NCBI RefSeq assembly: GCF_009870825.1 | Contig: NZ_WTWY01000012.1 | Span: 1-64,000, forward strand | Source: Paenibacillus sp. USDA918EY | Lineage (GTDB): Bacteria > Bacillota > Bacilli > Paenibacillales > Paenibacillaceae | Direction of reading: 5' to 3' | DNA: 64,000 bases | Shown: piece by piece, positions 50,247-59,178 of the stretch | Layout: the number at the start of each line of letters is the position of its first letter | Numbering within the stretch: position 1 is the first letter of the stretch | Translations under genes and position numbers: made by a program | The notes under the pieces: generated by a model | Told to the model about the DNA's origin: nothing | Seen by the model: the letters and a program-made list of their open reading frames with translations, nothing else | Databases searched by the model: none

Positions 50247-52529
50247 TTAGGCATGCGCGTTCCGTCGCTTCCGGTATTTTCGCGTCCGTTCGTCATCGAT
50301 CGGGCCGTTCCAGTTCAGTCCAAAACCAAAATCATAGATTTGGCCTTCCGTATCTACGTGGCACTCCATGTCATGTGCGACGTCTTCCAGCTGCTCTTCC
50401 ACCGTTTTCATGTTGGCGGGCATCTGCAGAGGAAGCAGCCCTGACGGTTCCACCGCTCCGGTGATGATCTCCATAATGGCCTGCGCTTGAACCCCAAAAT
50501 CGGCGACGATGGCGTCTGCTTCGGATTCAAATTCCTCAACGACCGTCGGATTGGAAAGCTGCAGAGATACGATGACGGGTTTTCCGTTCATCAATTTTCG
50601 GGTTTCTAGCACTGCATCCAGGTCGGACGTATTCTCGGGCGTAACGCGCTTGCCCTTGTATGAACGGTTCAACACGTCGCCCGGACGCGGATCGCCGGCA
50701 AGACTCATCCCGCGGGCATGTTCCGCGGTGTATGTCCGGTACTGCAGGCTGATCGGCACATAACCGTTGCCGCCCTGTTCGGCATCCTCCCGGCTGTAGC
50801 CTTTGCCCGACTTGGGGGAAGCGATAAACACAAGCCCGGCATCCGCATCCTCCGGGCGCTCCGCAACGGTAAAATATTTGGACACGATATCCAGATTCAC
50901 CGGATATTCAAGCGATTCCGGCGTCGGATTGCCGAACCAGTCCGTTCCCGCCGGCGTGTAACGTTTCGGAATGTACACCTTTAAACCCGGTTGAAGCGGA
51001 AGCGCGCGGTTTTTATTTTTGAGCAGGACAACCGATTTCAGCTGCGCTTCATATCCTTCCTTCATAAAATCCGGGTTCCCGACCACGCGGGCGCTGGATT
51101 CCGGATCCAGGTAAGGGTTCTCGAACAACCCGAGCCGGAACATATTGAGCAGAAGACGGACGGCGGATTCCTCGAAACGCCGGCGCATAAACGGCTCCCC
51201 GTACTCCCGGACTCCCATCTCGTAGGCTTCAAGGACCGGTGCGGCTTCATTGTTGCCCCCGAATTGATCGACGCCGGCCAGCAGCAGCTTGTAATGTCTT
51301 TCGGCGACGCTTAAGTGCTCGACTCCCCAAGGCTTGCCGCTGAGAAAGGAATCTTTCTCCGGCGATTCGTCGGCCGTAATCATCCAGTCGGTACATACGA
51401 CGCCGTCGTAACCGTACCGGCCGCGGAGCAGATCTTTGATCAGATAAGAATTATAAGAATTGCCTACTTCTTCGCCGTTGGCCTGTTCCTGACCGGAAGA
51501 AATCGTGTAGTAAGGCATGACCGCGGCAGCCTTTCCCGTTTTACCGGACAGCTTGAAAGCCCCTTCCGTAAAGGGAATCAAATGCTCGGCAAAGTTATCG
51601 CCCGGATATACCGCATATTTGCCGCATCCGTAGTGGGCGTCTCGTCCGCCTTCCCCCGAACCTCCGCCGGGCCAATGTTTCACCATCGCATTTACGCTGT
51701 CGTAACCCCATCCGTCCCGGATCTCACGCTCCCCTTCCGAAGTCTGGAAGCCGTCGACATAAGCCCGGGCCATGTCCGCCGCAAGCGCCGAATCTTCCCC
51801 GAACGTCCCGTTGAACCGGAACCAGCGCGGATCGGTGGCAATATCGATTTGCGGCGATAAAGCCGTCGATAATCCCAACGCCCGGTATTCTTTCGAAGCG
51901 ACTTCGCCGAATTTCTTCGTGACGTCCGGATCAAAGGTGGCGGCCAGCCCCAGCGTTTCCGGCCACATGGAGATTTTGCCTCCCGAGCCCGCGTTAAATT
52001 CCGAGCTCGAATCGGATCCGTGCCGAGGATCGGAGCTGTTATTGGCCGGAATGCCAAGCCCTTCCCCTTCGGCAAAAGCCTGAACGAGGTTGTTCCACTT
52101 GGCGGCAACCTCCGGGCTTTCCACCGTTGTCACCAATATATGTCTTACATGGTCCCGGGCCAGAAACTGCAGCTGTTCATCCGTCAGTTCCCAAGGTTTG
52201 ACGCCGCTATCCTCATAGGTTTTGCCGCCGTAGGTTGCGGAGAACCAGCCGGTGCTGGCGGCGGGAACCGCTTGGTGCCGGCTGTACAGCATCAGCCCCG
52301 CGATTTGCTCGACGGTCATTTTGGACGCCAGATCCCGGGCTCTTTCCTCCGGCGATAAACGCCAATCCTCATAGGGATCCAGCTCCCCGTTTTTGTTCAA
52401 GTCCTTAAAAAAGAGGCCGTCCCGTTCGATAATCTTGACGCCGGAGCCGACGGAATATCCAAGCGTCGGCCCATTGTCATTTTGTATATAACGAATTTCC
52501 GCGTTTTCTGTTCTCTTTGTATGCTGCAT
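50247..52529 (-). CDS. GH3 glycoside hydrolase (beta-glucosidase/xylosidase type)
   Basis: A 760-residue cytoplasmic enzyme (no signal peptide). The GH3 N-domain has KHWPGGG (residues 284-290) and the nucleophile Asp381 in GYDGVVCTDW. The C-terminal domain is of the GH3_C type (SVVLLKNKNRALPL, GAVEPSGLLPLQMPA). An N-terminal extension with FFKDLNKNGELDPYEDWRL, an EF-hand-like segment, is typical of this subgroup. ATG 52529 with GGAGGG nine bases upstream is chosen; the frame stays open to 52676. It follows the second GH3 gene by 29 bases. Intracellular oligosaccharide breakdown after import is the likely role. Confidence 0.88.
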   Translation of the reverse strand: MQHTKRTENAEIRYIQNDNGPTLGYSVGSGVKIIERDGLFFKDLNKNGELDPYEDWRLSPEERARDLASKMTVEQIAGLMLYSRHQAVPAASTGWFSATYGGKTYEDSGVKPWELTDEQLQFLARDHVRHILVTTVESPEVAAKWNNLVQAFAEGEGLGIPANNSSDPRHGSDSSSEFNAGSGGKISMWPETLGLAATFDPDVTKKFGEVASKEYRALGLSTALSPQIDIATDPRWFRFNGTFGEDSALAADMARAYVDGFQTSEGEREIRDGWGYDSVNAMVKHWPGGGSGEGGRDAHYGCGKYAVYPGDNFAEHLIPFTEGAFKLSGKTGKAAAVMPYYTISSGQEQANGEEVGNSYNSYLIKDLLRGRYGYDGVVCTDWMITADESPEKDSFLSGKPWGVEHLSVAERHYKLLLAGVDQFGGNNEAAPVLEAYEMGVREYGEPFMRRRFEESAVRLLLNMFRLGLFENPYLDPESSARVVGNPDFMKEGYEAQLKSVVLLKNKNRALPLQPGLKVYIPKRYTPAGTDWFGNPTPESLEYPVNLDIVSKYFTVAERPEDADAGLVFIASPKSGKGYSREDAEQGGNGYVPISLQYRTYTAEHARGMSLAGDPRPGDVLNRSYKGKRVTPENTSDLDAVLETRKLMNGKPVIVSLQLSNPTVVEEFESEADAIVADFGVQAQAIMEIITGAVEPSGLLPLQMPANMKTVEEQLEDVAHDMECHVDTEGQIYDFGFGLNWNGPIDDERTRKYRKRRNAHA

Positions 52530-52558
52530 TATTCGTTTCCCTCCACTCGTGTTGCACC

Positions 52559-54859
52559 TTATGAATTTAAATTCAGCTTTTCGTTCAACTCGTCGATGAC
52601 ATTCGCCAGCTCCGCTTCGGTCATGCCCCCGCCCATCATGCCGGATAAGGAACGGAGAGCATCGTATTTGCGCCACTGCACCACAGCTTCAAAAAGTTCG
52701 GCAAGGCCGTCATCGCCCATGCTCTCGGCAAACATGGCTCCCATTTGTTTAATCCGCTCCAGGCTGCCGTTCATCGCTTGATCGGCAAATTCGGCCGTTT
52801 CAGGAATGGCCAGCAGCTCAAAAAATTTGGTGTTGCGGTCGACTTTTCGGAACGGTACCGCGGTCGATTCCAGGTGAACGATTGCGGCAAGCGGCGTTTC
52901 CGCCGACGACGGGCCAACGACGATTTCGTAATCGCCCGTTTCGGCGAACCAGTCATGAATCTCCGTATTGAAAAAAGCAAATGAACGTTTATCGAGCGTA
53001 AATTCGACGGTCGCTGCTTCTCCCGGGGCAAGATTGACCTTGGCAAAACCTTTTAGCTCTTTGATCGGTCTGACCACACTGCTGCCGAGCGGCTTCACGT
53101 ACAGCTGCACGACCTCTTTCCCTGCGACCTGTCCGGTATTCCGAACGGTTACGGCGACTTTCAGCGATTCCGTATCTTTGATTTTCGTTTTATCCAAGGC
53201 GATCCCTTCGTAGGCATAGGTCGTATAACTAAGGCCGTGACCGAAAGGGAACAAAGGCTGCTCCTTTTTGGCTTCGTAATACCGGTAGCCTACGAATAAA
53301 CCTTCCCCGTAGTTCACTTCGCTTTTGCCGCCGGGGAAATTGAGATAGGACGGCGTTTGCTCCAGGCGGACCGGGAACGTCTCGGCCAGTTTCCCGCTCG
53401 GGTTTACCGCGCCGTACAGCACGTCGGCTGTCGCGCTGCCCGTTGCCTGGCCGCCCAGATAACCTTCGAGCACCGCCTTCACCTGCGGCAGCCACGGCAT
53501 CGTTATCGGCGAACCGTTGGACAATACGACGGCGGTATTCGGCTGGACGGCGGCAACCGCTTCAATCAGGCGAATCTGGGACAAAGGCATATCCAGATGG
53601 GTCCGGTCCACTCCCTCGGATTCGAACGACTCCGGCAGCCCTGCAAAAATGACGGCTACATCCTTGCTCCGGGCCAGCTTCACCGCTTCATCGATCAGGT
53701 CTTGCCGAATGTCGTCGCCTTTCAGGTTATAACCCTGCGCATATTCCGCATCCTGCGCCATGCTTGAAATCGCGTCGAATGCGGCGTCGATCCGGGTCGG
53801 CGAAATGTGGGAACTGCCGCCTCCCTGATACCGCGGATGCTTCGCGAACGCGCCAATGACCGCCACGGACTGCCCGGAATGGAGCGGCAGAAGCCGATCG
53901 TCGTTCTTCAGAAGCACCATGCAGTCGGCGGCGGCGCGGCGGGCCAGAAGGTGATGCGCTTCCTTGTCGTACGTGAAGCCTTCCTGTCTGCCGTCGACCC
54001 CCTGGAAGATGACCGTCAGCAAGCGGATCACCGCTTCATCCAGCACGGCTTCATCCAGTTCGCCGGATTTGACCGCATCGACGATCATTTGGTCATGCTC
54101 CGGACCGACGTACGGCATTTCCAGCTCCAATCCGGCCTTGAGTCCTTTCACCCGTTCATTGATGGCACCCCAGTCGGTCATCACCAGACCTCGATGCCCC
54201 CATTTTTTCTTCAATACTTGATTCAGAAGATAGTCGTTCTCCGAACAGTAATCCCCGTTTACCTGGTTATAGGCGCACATGACCGTCCATGCATCGCCTT
54301 CTACGACAGGCCCTTCGAAGCTGCGCAAATAAATTTCGTTCAACGTCCGCTCGTCTACGATTGCGTTAATGGAATTGCGCAGCGTCTCCTGGTTGTTGGC
54401 GGCAAAATGTTTGACCGATGTTCCGACGCCTTTGCTCTGGACGCCTTTTACATGGTTTGCGCCCATCTCCGAAGACAAGTACGGGTCTTCCGAGAAATAT
54501 TCGAAGTTTCTGCCGCACAGCGGCGAGCGTTTGATGTTGACGGCCGGACCGAGAATGATTTGCACGTCCTCCTGCAGGCATTCCTCGGCGATGGCCTCAC
54601 CGACTTCCCGGATCAAATCGCGGTCCCAGGACGATGCCAGCCCCGCTCCGCTCGGGAAACAGGTTGCAGGCACCGTTTTGCTGGACATGTCCCCCGGGTT
54701 GGCCTGCTTGCGCAGGCCATGGGGACCGTCCGTCATGACGATGGATGGAATGCCGAGCCGTTCCACGGATTTGGTCTGCCACATGTTCAGTCCGGAACAC
54801 AAGCTCGCTTTTTCTTCCAGCGTCATTTGAGATAGGATTTCGTTCAGGTTTCGTTTCAT
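52559..54859 (-). CDS. GH3 beta-glucosidase with FnIII-like domain
   Basis: A 766-residue GH3 enzyme without signal peptide. The signature block ENDYLLNQVLKKKWGHRGLVMTDWGA holds the nucleophile Asp229; KHF (150-152) is the conserved substrate-site motif; GH3_C follows (MVLLKNDDRLLPL) and then a Fn3-like domain (VAVTVRNTGQVAGKEVVQLYV), and a C-terminal helical extension (FADQAMNGSLERIKQMGAMF). The start overlaps the MFS stop by four bases (ATGA). Together with the second GH3 and the transporter it makes an uptake-and-hydrolysis operon. Confidence 0.9.
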   Translation of the reverse strand: MKRNLNEILSQMTLEEKASLCSGLNMWQTKSVERLGIPSIVMTDGPHGLRKQANPGDMSSKTVPATCFPSGAGLASSWDRDLIREVGEAIAEECLQEDVQIILGPAVNIKRSPLCGRNFEYFSEDPYLSSEMGANHVKGVQSKGVGTSVKHFAANNQETLRNSINAIVDERTLNEIYLRSFEGPVVEGDAWTVMCAYNQVNGDYCSENDYLLNQVLKKKWGHRGLVMTDWGAINERVKGLKAGLELEMPYVGPEHDQMIVDAVKSGELDEAVLDEAVIRLLTVIFQGVDGRQEGFTYDKEAHHLLARRAAADCMVLLKNDDRLLPLHSGQSVAVIGAFAKHPRYQGGGSSHISPTRIDAAFDAISSMAQDAEYAQGYNLKGDDIRQDLIDEAVKLARSKDVAVIFAGLPESFESEGVDRTHLDMPLSQIRLIEAVAAVQPNTAVVLSNGSPITMPWLPQVKAVLEGYLGGQATGSATADVLYGAVNPSGKLAETFPVRLEQTPSYLNFPGGKSEVNYGEGLFVGYRYYEAKKEQPLFPFGHGLSYTTYAYEGIALDKTKIKDTESLKVAVTVRNTGQVAGKEVVQLYVKPLGSSVVRPIKELKGFAKVNLAPGEAATVEFTLDKRSFAFFNTEIHDWFAETGDYEIVVGPSSAETPLAAIVHLESTAVPFRKVDRNTKFFELLAIPETAEFADQAMNGSLERIKQMGAMFAESMGDDGLAELFEAVVQWRKYDALRSLSGMMGGGMTEAELANVIDELNEKLNLNS

Positions 54860-56160
54860 GATATGCTTCTCCCCATTTCTAAACTGGTTGAATTCGCTTT
54901 GTCGTCATGGTCATGCTGCCCCACCTCAGGCAGAGGCTTAAGCGCAGCCATCCCGATGGCGACGCACACGGCAAGAACGATGTAGAAGAACGGCCAGCCG
55001 CCGATGCCCAACAGTAACGGGGCGATGGCCGGCACGATCGATTGCGGCAGCGCGTTGGCTACGTTCATGATGCCGAAATCTTTGGCCGCGTCCTCCTTAT
55101 TCGGAAGGATCCGCGACACAAGCGCCATATCGACGGCGGTGAAGCATCCGAATCCGAGCCCCATGATTGCGGAAGCAATGATAAAGGCCGTATTATGGGC
55201 GAAAATGGCGTAAATCAAAATCGAAACGATAATGATCAGCGCGGAAACGTACAGGAACGGTTTTTGCTTGCGGAATTTATCCGATAACACGCCGCCGAAA
55301 ATGCTGGTTACCGCCATGGCGATCATGGAAATGATGTTGATGGTAGCCACCGAAGCCGTTGCGGCGCTTTCAGAATATCCCATACGGTTGACCAGCATGA
55401 CGGTCAGGTACAAGCTGCTGCAGTAACCCATCATGAGCAGAAACTTGGAGATGACGGCCCAGGTAAACGCCGGGTGCTTGCGCGGATTAGGATAAATCTT
55501 GCTTAACTTCTCGCCGATCGACACTTTTTCTTGCGGCGCGTTGACGATTTGAACCTTCCCGTCCTGAATGATGAACAAGCTGATAACCGGTCCCACAATC
55601 CCGATGACCGCCAGCAACGTCCATTTCGTAACGGAGAACGCGTTCGTCATCGCCGTCATCAACACCATGCCAAGGGCCATGGCCACCGGCAGAACGGTTC
55701 CGAGCATGCCGGAGATCGTTCCCTGCTTTTCTTCCTTCACCTGGTCCGGAATCAACGCAGTATACGCTGCCATACCGAAGTTAAAGAACAATTGGGCGAT
55801 CGCCCAGCCGATAAAAATCTGCCAGATCTGGGTCGAGAAGCCCACCCAAAGCAGCGCCGCGCAGCCGAAAAGCGGGCCTAACAATATCCAAGTCCGCCGC
55901 CGGCCGAACCTGATGTTGGTGCGGTCGCTGATTGCGCCCCCAAGCGGATTGCCGATCAGTGCGAAAAACGCCCCAACGCCCGAAACCAGGCCATAGGAAG
56001 AGGTGTAGCCGTTCGGATCGATTTCAATCATTTTGAATGTTAGAAGAAGCGTTGCCGGAGTCATTAGCGCCAGCATCATGCAGGCATAACCGAACATGAT
56101 GCCGAACGTAAGCCGTTTGAACGGCGTGATCGTTTGGCCGATGATCGTTGCTTTAGCCAT
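54856..56160 (-). CDS. MFS sugar transporter, SLC45/GPH-like
   Basis: A 434-residue transporter with twelve helices. The segment GGAISDRTNIRFGRRRTWILLGP after TM2 is the motif A of glycoside-pentoside-hexuronide and SLC45-type sugar cotransporters. Therefore it likely imports a disaccharide or aryl glucoside for the GH3 enzymes. ATG 56160 with GAGGAGG nine bases upstream was chosen over 56178. A cre-like box lies between promoter and start (56185-56198). It is the first gene of the MFS-GH3-GH3 operon and follows the AraC-GH39 gene. Confidence 0.87.
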   Translation of the reverse strand: MAKATIIGQTITPFKRLTFGIMFGYACMMLALMTPATLLLTFKMIEIDPNGYTSSYGLVSGVGAFFALIGNPLGGAISDRTNIRFGRRRTWILLGPLFGCAALLWVGFSTQIWQIFIGWAIAQLFFNFGMAAYTALIPDQVKEEKQGTISGMLGTVLPVAMALGMVLMTAMTNAFSVTKWTLLAVIGIVGPVISLFIIQDGKVQIVNAPQEKVSIGEKLSKIYPNPRKHPAFTWAVISKFLLMMGYCSSLYLTVMLVNRMGYSESAATASVATINIISMIAMAVTSIFGGVLSDKFRKQKPFLYVSALIIIVSILIYAIFAHNTAFIIASAIMGLGFGCFTAVDMALVSRILPNKEDAAKDFGIMNVANALPQSIVPAIAPLLLGIGGWPFFYIVLAVCVAIGMAALKPLPEVGQHDHDDKANSTSLEMGRSIS

Positions 56161-56184
56161 AAGAGATAACCTCCTCAAAGTGTG

Positions 56185-56198
56185 TGGAAACGTTTACA
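56185..56198. promoter_or_regulatory. Catabolite-responsive element (cre) candidate
   Basis: TGGAAACGTTTACA deviates from the CcpA consensus TGWAANCGNTNWCA at one position only. It is placed between the -10 box (minus TATAAT at 56209-56204) and the MFS start, a roadblock position. Confidence 0.65.
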
Positions 56199-56203
56199 AC
56201 CCG

Positions 56204-56209
56204 ATTATA
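56204..56209 (-). promoter_or_regulatory. -10 box of the MFS-GH3-GH3 operon, weak -35
   Basis: Minus TATAAT at 56209-56204. The expected -35 position (56232-56227) reads CTCATC, a poor match, which would be explained by dependence on an activator such as the AraC-GH39 protein upstream. Confidence 0.4.
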
Positions 56210-56274
56210 AAACAAACCGCCCATCGGATGAGAGGCGGCTGTTTGCGGTCTTTTATGGCCATTTTTAACGGTTT

Positions 56275-56288
56275 TGAAAGCGTTTTAT
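56275..56288. promoter_or_regulatory. Second cre-like box
   Basis: TGAAAGCGTTTTAT fits the cre consensus except for the last two bases. It stands upstream of the probable MFS promoter and directly after the AraC-GH39 gene. Confidence 0.4.
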
Positions 56289-56340
56289 TCTATACCAAGG
56301 AAATTTTGATTAAAAATCGACACAACGTCCCTGCTATCGG

Positions 56341-58872
56341 TTAAAACGCCGGGATAAGCTCAACCAATTCCACCGCATGCGGTTCAAGCGTACAATTGCA
56401 GTGAAATTGGCGTCCCTCCACTTCCACTTGAATCATGCGACGATCCGGCTGCGATGCAGCTCTTAAATAATGAAGTTCTTCCTCGGTCATCGTCTCCGGC
56501 GCCCCCATATCCACCCAGGCGTCGAAGCTGCTGCCGGCCGAACGGGTAATGCTGCGCGATTTCATTACGTATCGTCCGTCCGGTATTCCTTGAAGCTCTA
56601 TTTCGAGCTTCAAGGTTTTCTCGCCTTTGAAGCCGCCGTACCGGCTTGTAGGCGTAACGAAGGACGTATCCCCCAACGCATACAAATCATCGAAATGGCA
56701 GTAGTTGTAACATAAAATTTGGTACCCGCTGCCGTTTTTCGTCACGATATACCCTTCATCCATTGACACGAGACGGTCTCCTAGCCTTGCCATCAATTCG
56801 TAAGCATACATCGCGGCTTTCGGAATGCCGTACTGAGCAATCAGACCGAGTCCGCCGTGAAATAAAGCGGGGGATGCCGACGTTTCCTCAATATTGTCGC
56901 TGAGCACCCAATAGCCGAAGCCGTCGATCCGGTCGAGATTTTCGACCAGGTTTTTGACGATATAAGCGGCTTTGTACAGCGTATCGTTGGTCAACTCACG
57001 GTGAAAAGCGGTGGAATTCCATTCCGTCAGGTACACTTCCCGGTCGGTCAGCCCCTCCTGCTCAAGCAGATGCAGCTCGTGGGTTAACGCATCCCGCAAA
57101 TAATTCGGATTTGGCGAAACCCCCTCGAATTGTTCCAGCAGGATCCGGTATGGCTCCAGCCGGCGAAGCTCGCTGACGTCGTCTTCCTGGTTGAAGAATC
57201 CTTCCAAATTTTCATGCGGATAGAAATGATACGGGATGAAATCAGGAAGGCAATCATGTTCCCTGCAAAAGGCATAAAAACGTTCGCTGAACGCATTGGA
57301 GCGCAGCGTAATAATCCGCCCCGGGGCCCCGATGCGAAGGTTTGGCGAAATGCTCTTCATCGTTTGGTACGTCAGCAAATACAGCTCGTAATATTCGTTG
57401 TCGGTACCGGGCCAGAACGCCTCCAGCTCGGGTTCGTTCCAAAACTCGAATCTCCAGCTTTCAACCTCTGCCGCTCCGAAACGGTTCATGCAGTGCCGGA
57501 AAAAGCGGTCGATCAGCTCGCGCCAAAGCGCCGCCGACTTCGGCTTGCTGGTGTAGCTTTTCCGAAAAAAGATGCTTTTCTCCGGATCGGCCGCCATCGC
57601 GGACGGCATAAATCCGAGCTCAACGAACGGCTTTAAACCGATCGAAAGCAAAAAGTCGAACAGCTGGTCGATCAGCCGAAAATTAAAAGCAGCCTGTCCG
57701 TTTTCCCCTTCATGGTAAACCATCATCCCATCGTCAAAAATGCCGTGAAACCGCAAATAACCGAATGGACAACCATTCTGCACGTACCGGAGCTGCTGCT
57801 GCACATCGGCATGCAAACCTTCCTTCGCTTTTCCGATGGTGATCAAACGTCGCCATGTATGACGAATCGGCGTGCCGTCAATGGCAGCGTCTACCTTCCT
57901 CGATATAATCTCCAGCTTATGCACTTCCTGTTCGAACCGGGCTTGTCCCCGTTCCAGATACTGGTGAATGATTCCAAGCGCGCTGGACTGGTTGAATTCC
58001 AAATAATTGGTTGTTGGGCGATCCTTCTTTTCGTTCAGTTCCGGCCGATACTGCTTCCGATATTCGTTCGGGGTCATATGATACCTGTTCTTGAAGGCGG
58101 CGTAAAAAGATTTGGCATTCGGAAAGCCGTGCAGCATCGCAAGCTCCGAAATCGAAGCGTCCTCTTGGCGAAGCAGGTCCTCGACGGCATTTTTCAAGCG
58201 AATGCTGGTCAAATACGCCTGGAAGTTCAGCCCGATGTTTTCGCTGAAAAATTTGGACAGATACGGGACCGACAAAAACTCCCGCTCCGCGATGGACTGA
58301 AGGGTAATCGGCTCGCGGTAGTGGTCGTCGATGTACGAAATGATCCGCAGCATCCGGTCCATGTGGCGCTCGTTAACGGCCCCGTCCGCCGGCGGGGCTT
58401 TGAACCGTTTGACAAGAATGGAAAGAACCCCGAGCATGGCGGACTGCATATCCAATTCGTACGTCTCCGTCCGTTTGTATTTCAGCTGCACCATTTCGGC
58501 CAGCAGACGCCGTAACCGGTAGACGGCATCCTTCGATTCGGTCCCCGCTTTACTCGCTTGAAAGTTGAAGGAGAACTCTTCTGCGCTTTTCATATGTTCT
58601 TTTAAATACGCGGCTGGTATTTGATATGTGGCAATGATGTTCATATCCAAACCGATGACTTCATGAACATGATGCTGATTGATCAGTAGAACGTCGCCTT
58701 CTTTGAGCGTATGATTGACGCTATCGATCGCAACCTCCAACGTTCCCCGCAGCACAAAAATGATCTCCACGCTGTTATGCCAGTGGCTGGGAACGTAGTT
58801 CACGCTGTGCAAGGAAACGTCAAACGGCAAGCCGTCATCGATTTCAAGCAGCTCAAAAATTGAATTTGCCAT
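56341..58872 (-). CDS. AraC-type regulator fused to GH39 glycoside hydrolase
   Basis: An 843-residue protein with three parts. Residues 1-95: a cupin sensor domain (HWHNSVEIIFVLRGTLEVAI, INQHHVHEV). Residues 165-280: an AraC HTH pair (SIAEREFLSVPYLSKFFSEN and SISELAMLHGFPNAKSFYAAF). Residues 300-843: a GH39-type catalytic domain with presumed acid/base Glu480 in EFWNEPE and nucleophile Glu617 in LTEWNST, both intact, and a C-terminal beta-domain. No signal peptide or membrane helix. GAGGAGG precedes ATG 58872 by six bases. It lies upstream of the MFS-GH3 operon and reads toward it, so it probably activates that operon while binding, or even cleaving, its inducer. GH39 substrates are xylosides or iduronides in the family. 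Confidence 0.88.
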   Translation of the reverse strand: MANSIFELLEIDDGLPFDVSLHSVNYVPSHWHNSVEIIFVLRGTLEVAIDSVNHTLKEGDVLLINQHHVHEVIGLDMNIIATYQIPAAYLKEHMKSAEEFSFNFQASKAGTESKDAVYRLRRLLAEMVQLKYKRTETYELDMQSAMLGVLSILVKRFKAPPADGAVNERHMDRMLRIISYIDDHYREPITLQSIAEREFLSVPYLSKFFSENIGLNFQAYLTSIRLKNAVEDLLRQEDASISELAMLHGFPNAKSFYAAFKNRYHMTPNEYRKQYRPELNEKKDRPTTNYLEFNQSSALGIIHQYLERGQARFEQEVHKLEIISRKVDAAIDGTPIRHTWRRLITIGKAKEGLHADVQQQLRYVQNGCPFGYLRFHGIFDDGMMVYHEGENGQAAFNFRLIDQLFDFLLSIGLKPFVELGFMPSAMAADPEKSIFFRKSYTSKPKSAALWRELIDRFFRHCMNRFGAAEVESWRFEFWNEPELEAFWPGTDNEYYELYLLTYQTMKSISPNLRIGAPGRIITLRSNAFSERFYAFCREHDCLPDFIPYHFYPHENLEGFFNQEDDVSELRRLEPYRILLEQFEGVSPNPNYLRDALTHELHLLEQEGLTDREVYLTEWNSTAFHRELTNDTLYKAAYIVKNLVENLDRIDGFGYWVLSDNIEETSASPALFHGGLGLIAQYGIPKAAMYAYELMARLGDRLVSMDEGYIVTKNGSGYQILCYNYCHFDDLYALGDTSFVTPTSRYGGFKGEKTLKLEIELQGIPDGRYVMKSRSITRSAGSSFDAWVDMGAPETMTEEELHYLRAASQPDRRMIQVEVEGRQFHCNCTLEPHAVELVELIPAF

Positions 58873-59178
58873 AATCGGCCTCCTCGGTACATCTTACGAC
58901 CCATTATAACAGATGACGATGGTACTTTAGGAGGAGCTCATTCTCCCCGCATCCTAAGGCTTCCGCGCACCATTCATTATTTGTAGTTTAAAAGTTAATA
59001 AGCCGCGATATACGCAGCTTCGATGTAATCATTTTTGTCGTCTAACAAACGAAGGCATTCAGGTTTTAGCGGACAAGAAAAAGACTGCCGATTCTGCCGG
59101 CAGCCCTGATTGAGACACGTGCGTTTCATCTTTCATTTATTTTCCTTGCCATGCCAAACATACGAATACCTTACATGT
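58873..59178. other. Intergenic region between UvrA-like and AraC-GH39 genes
   Basis: The 306 bases contain a minus TATAAT (58908-58903) that may be the -10 box of the AraC-GH39 gene and the terminator at 59075. No gene is seen. Confidence 0.45.
59075..59104 (-). terminator. Terminator after UvrA-like gene
   Basis: Minus CTGCCG/CGGCAG stem with TCTTTTTCTTG after it. Confidence 0.65.

Noticed and set aside
53807..54835. 342-codon plus frame
   Set aside because: Antisense to a complete GH3 gene; no domain and no ribosome site.
57712..58515. 267-codon plus frame
   Set aside because: Antisense to the AraC-GH39 gene; shadow composition.
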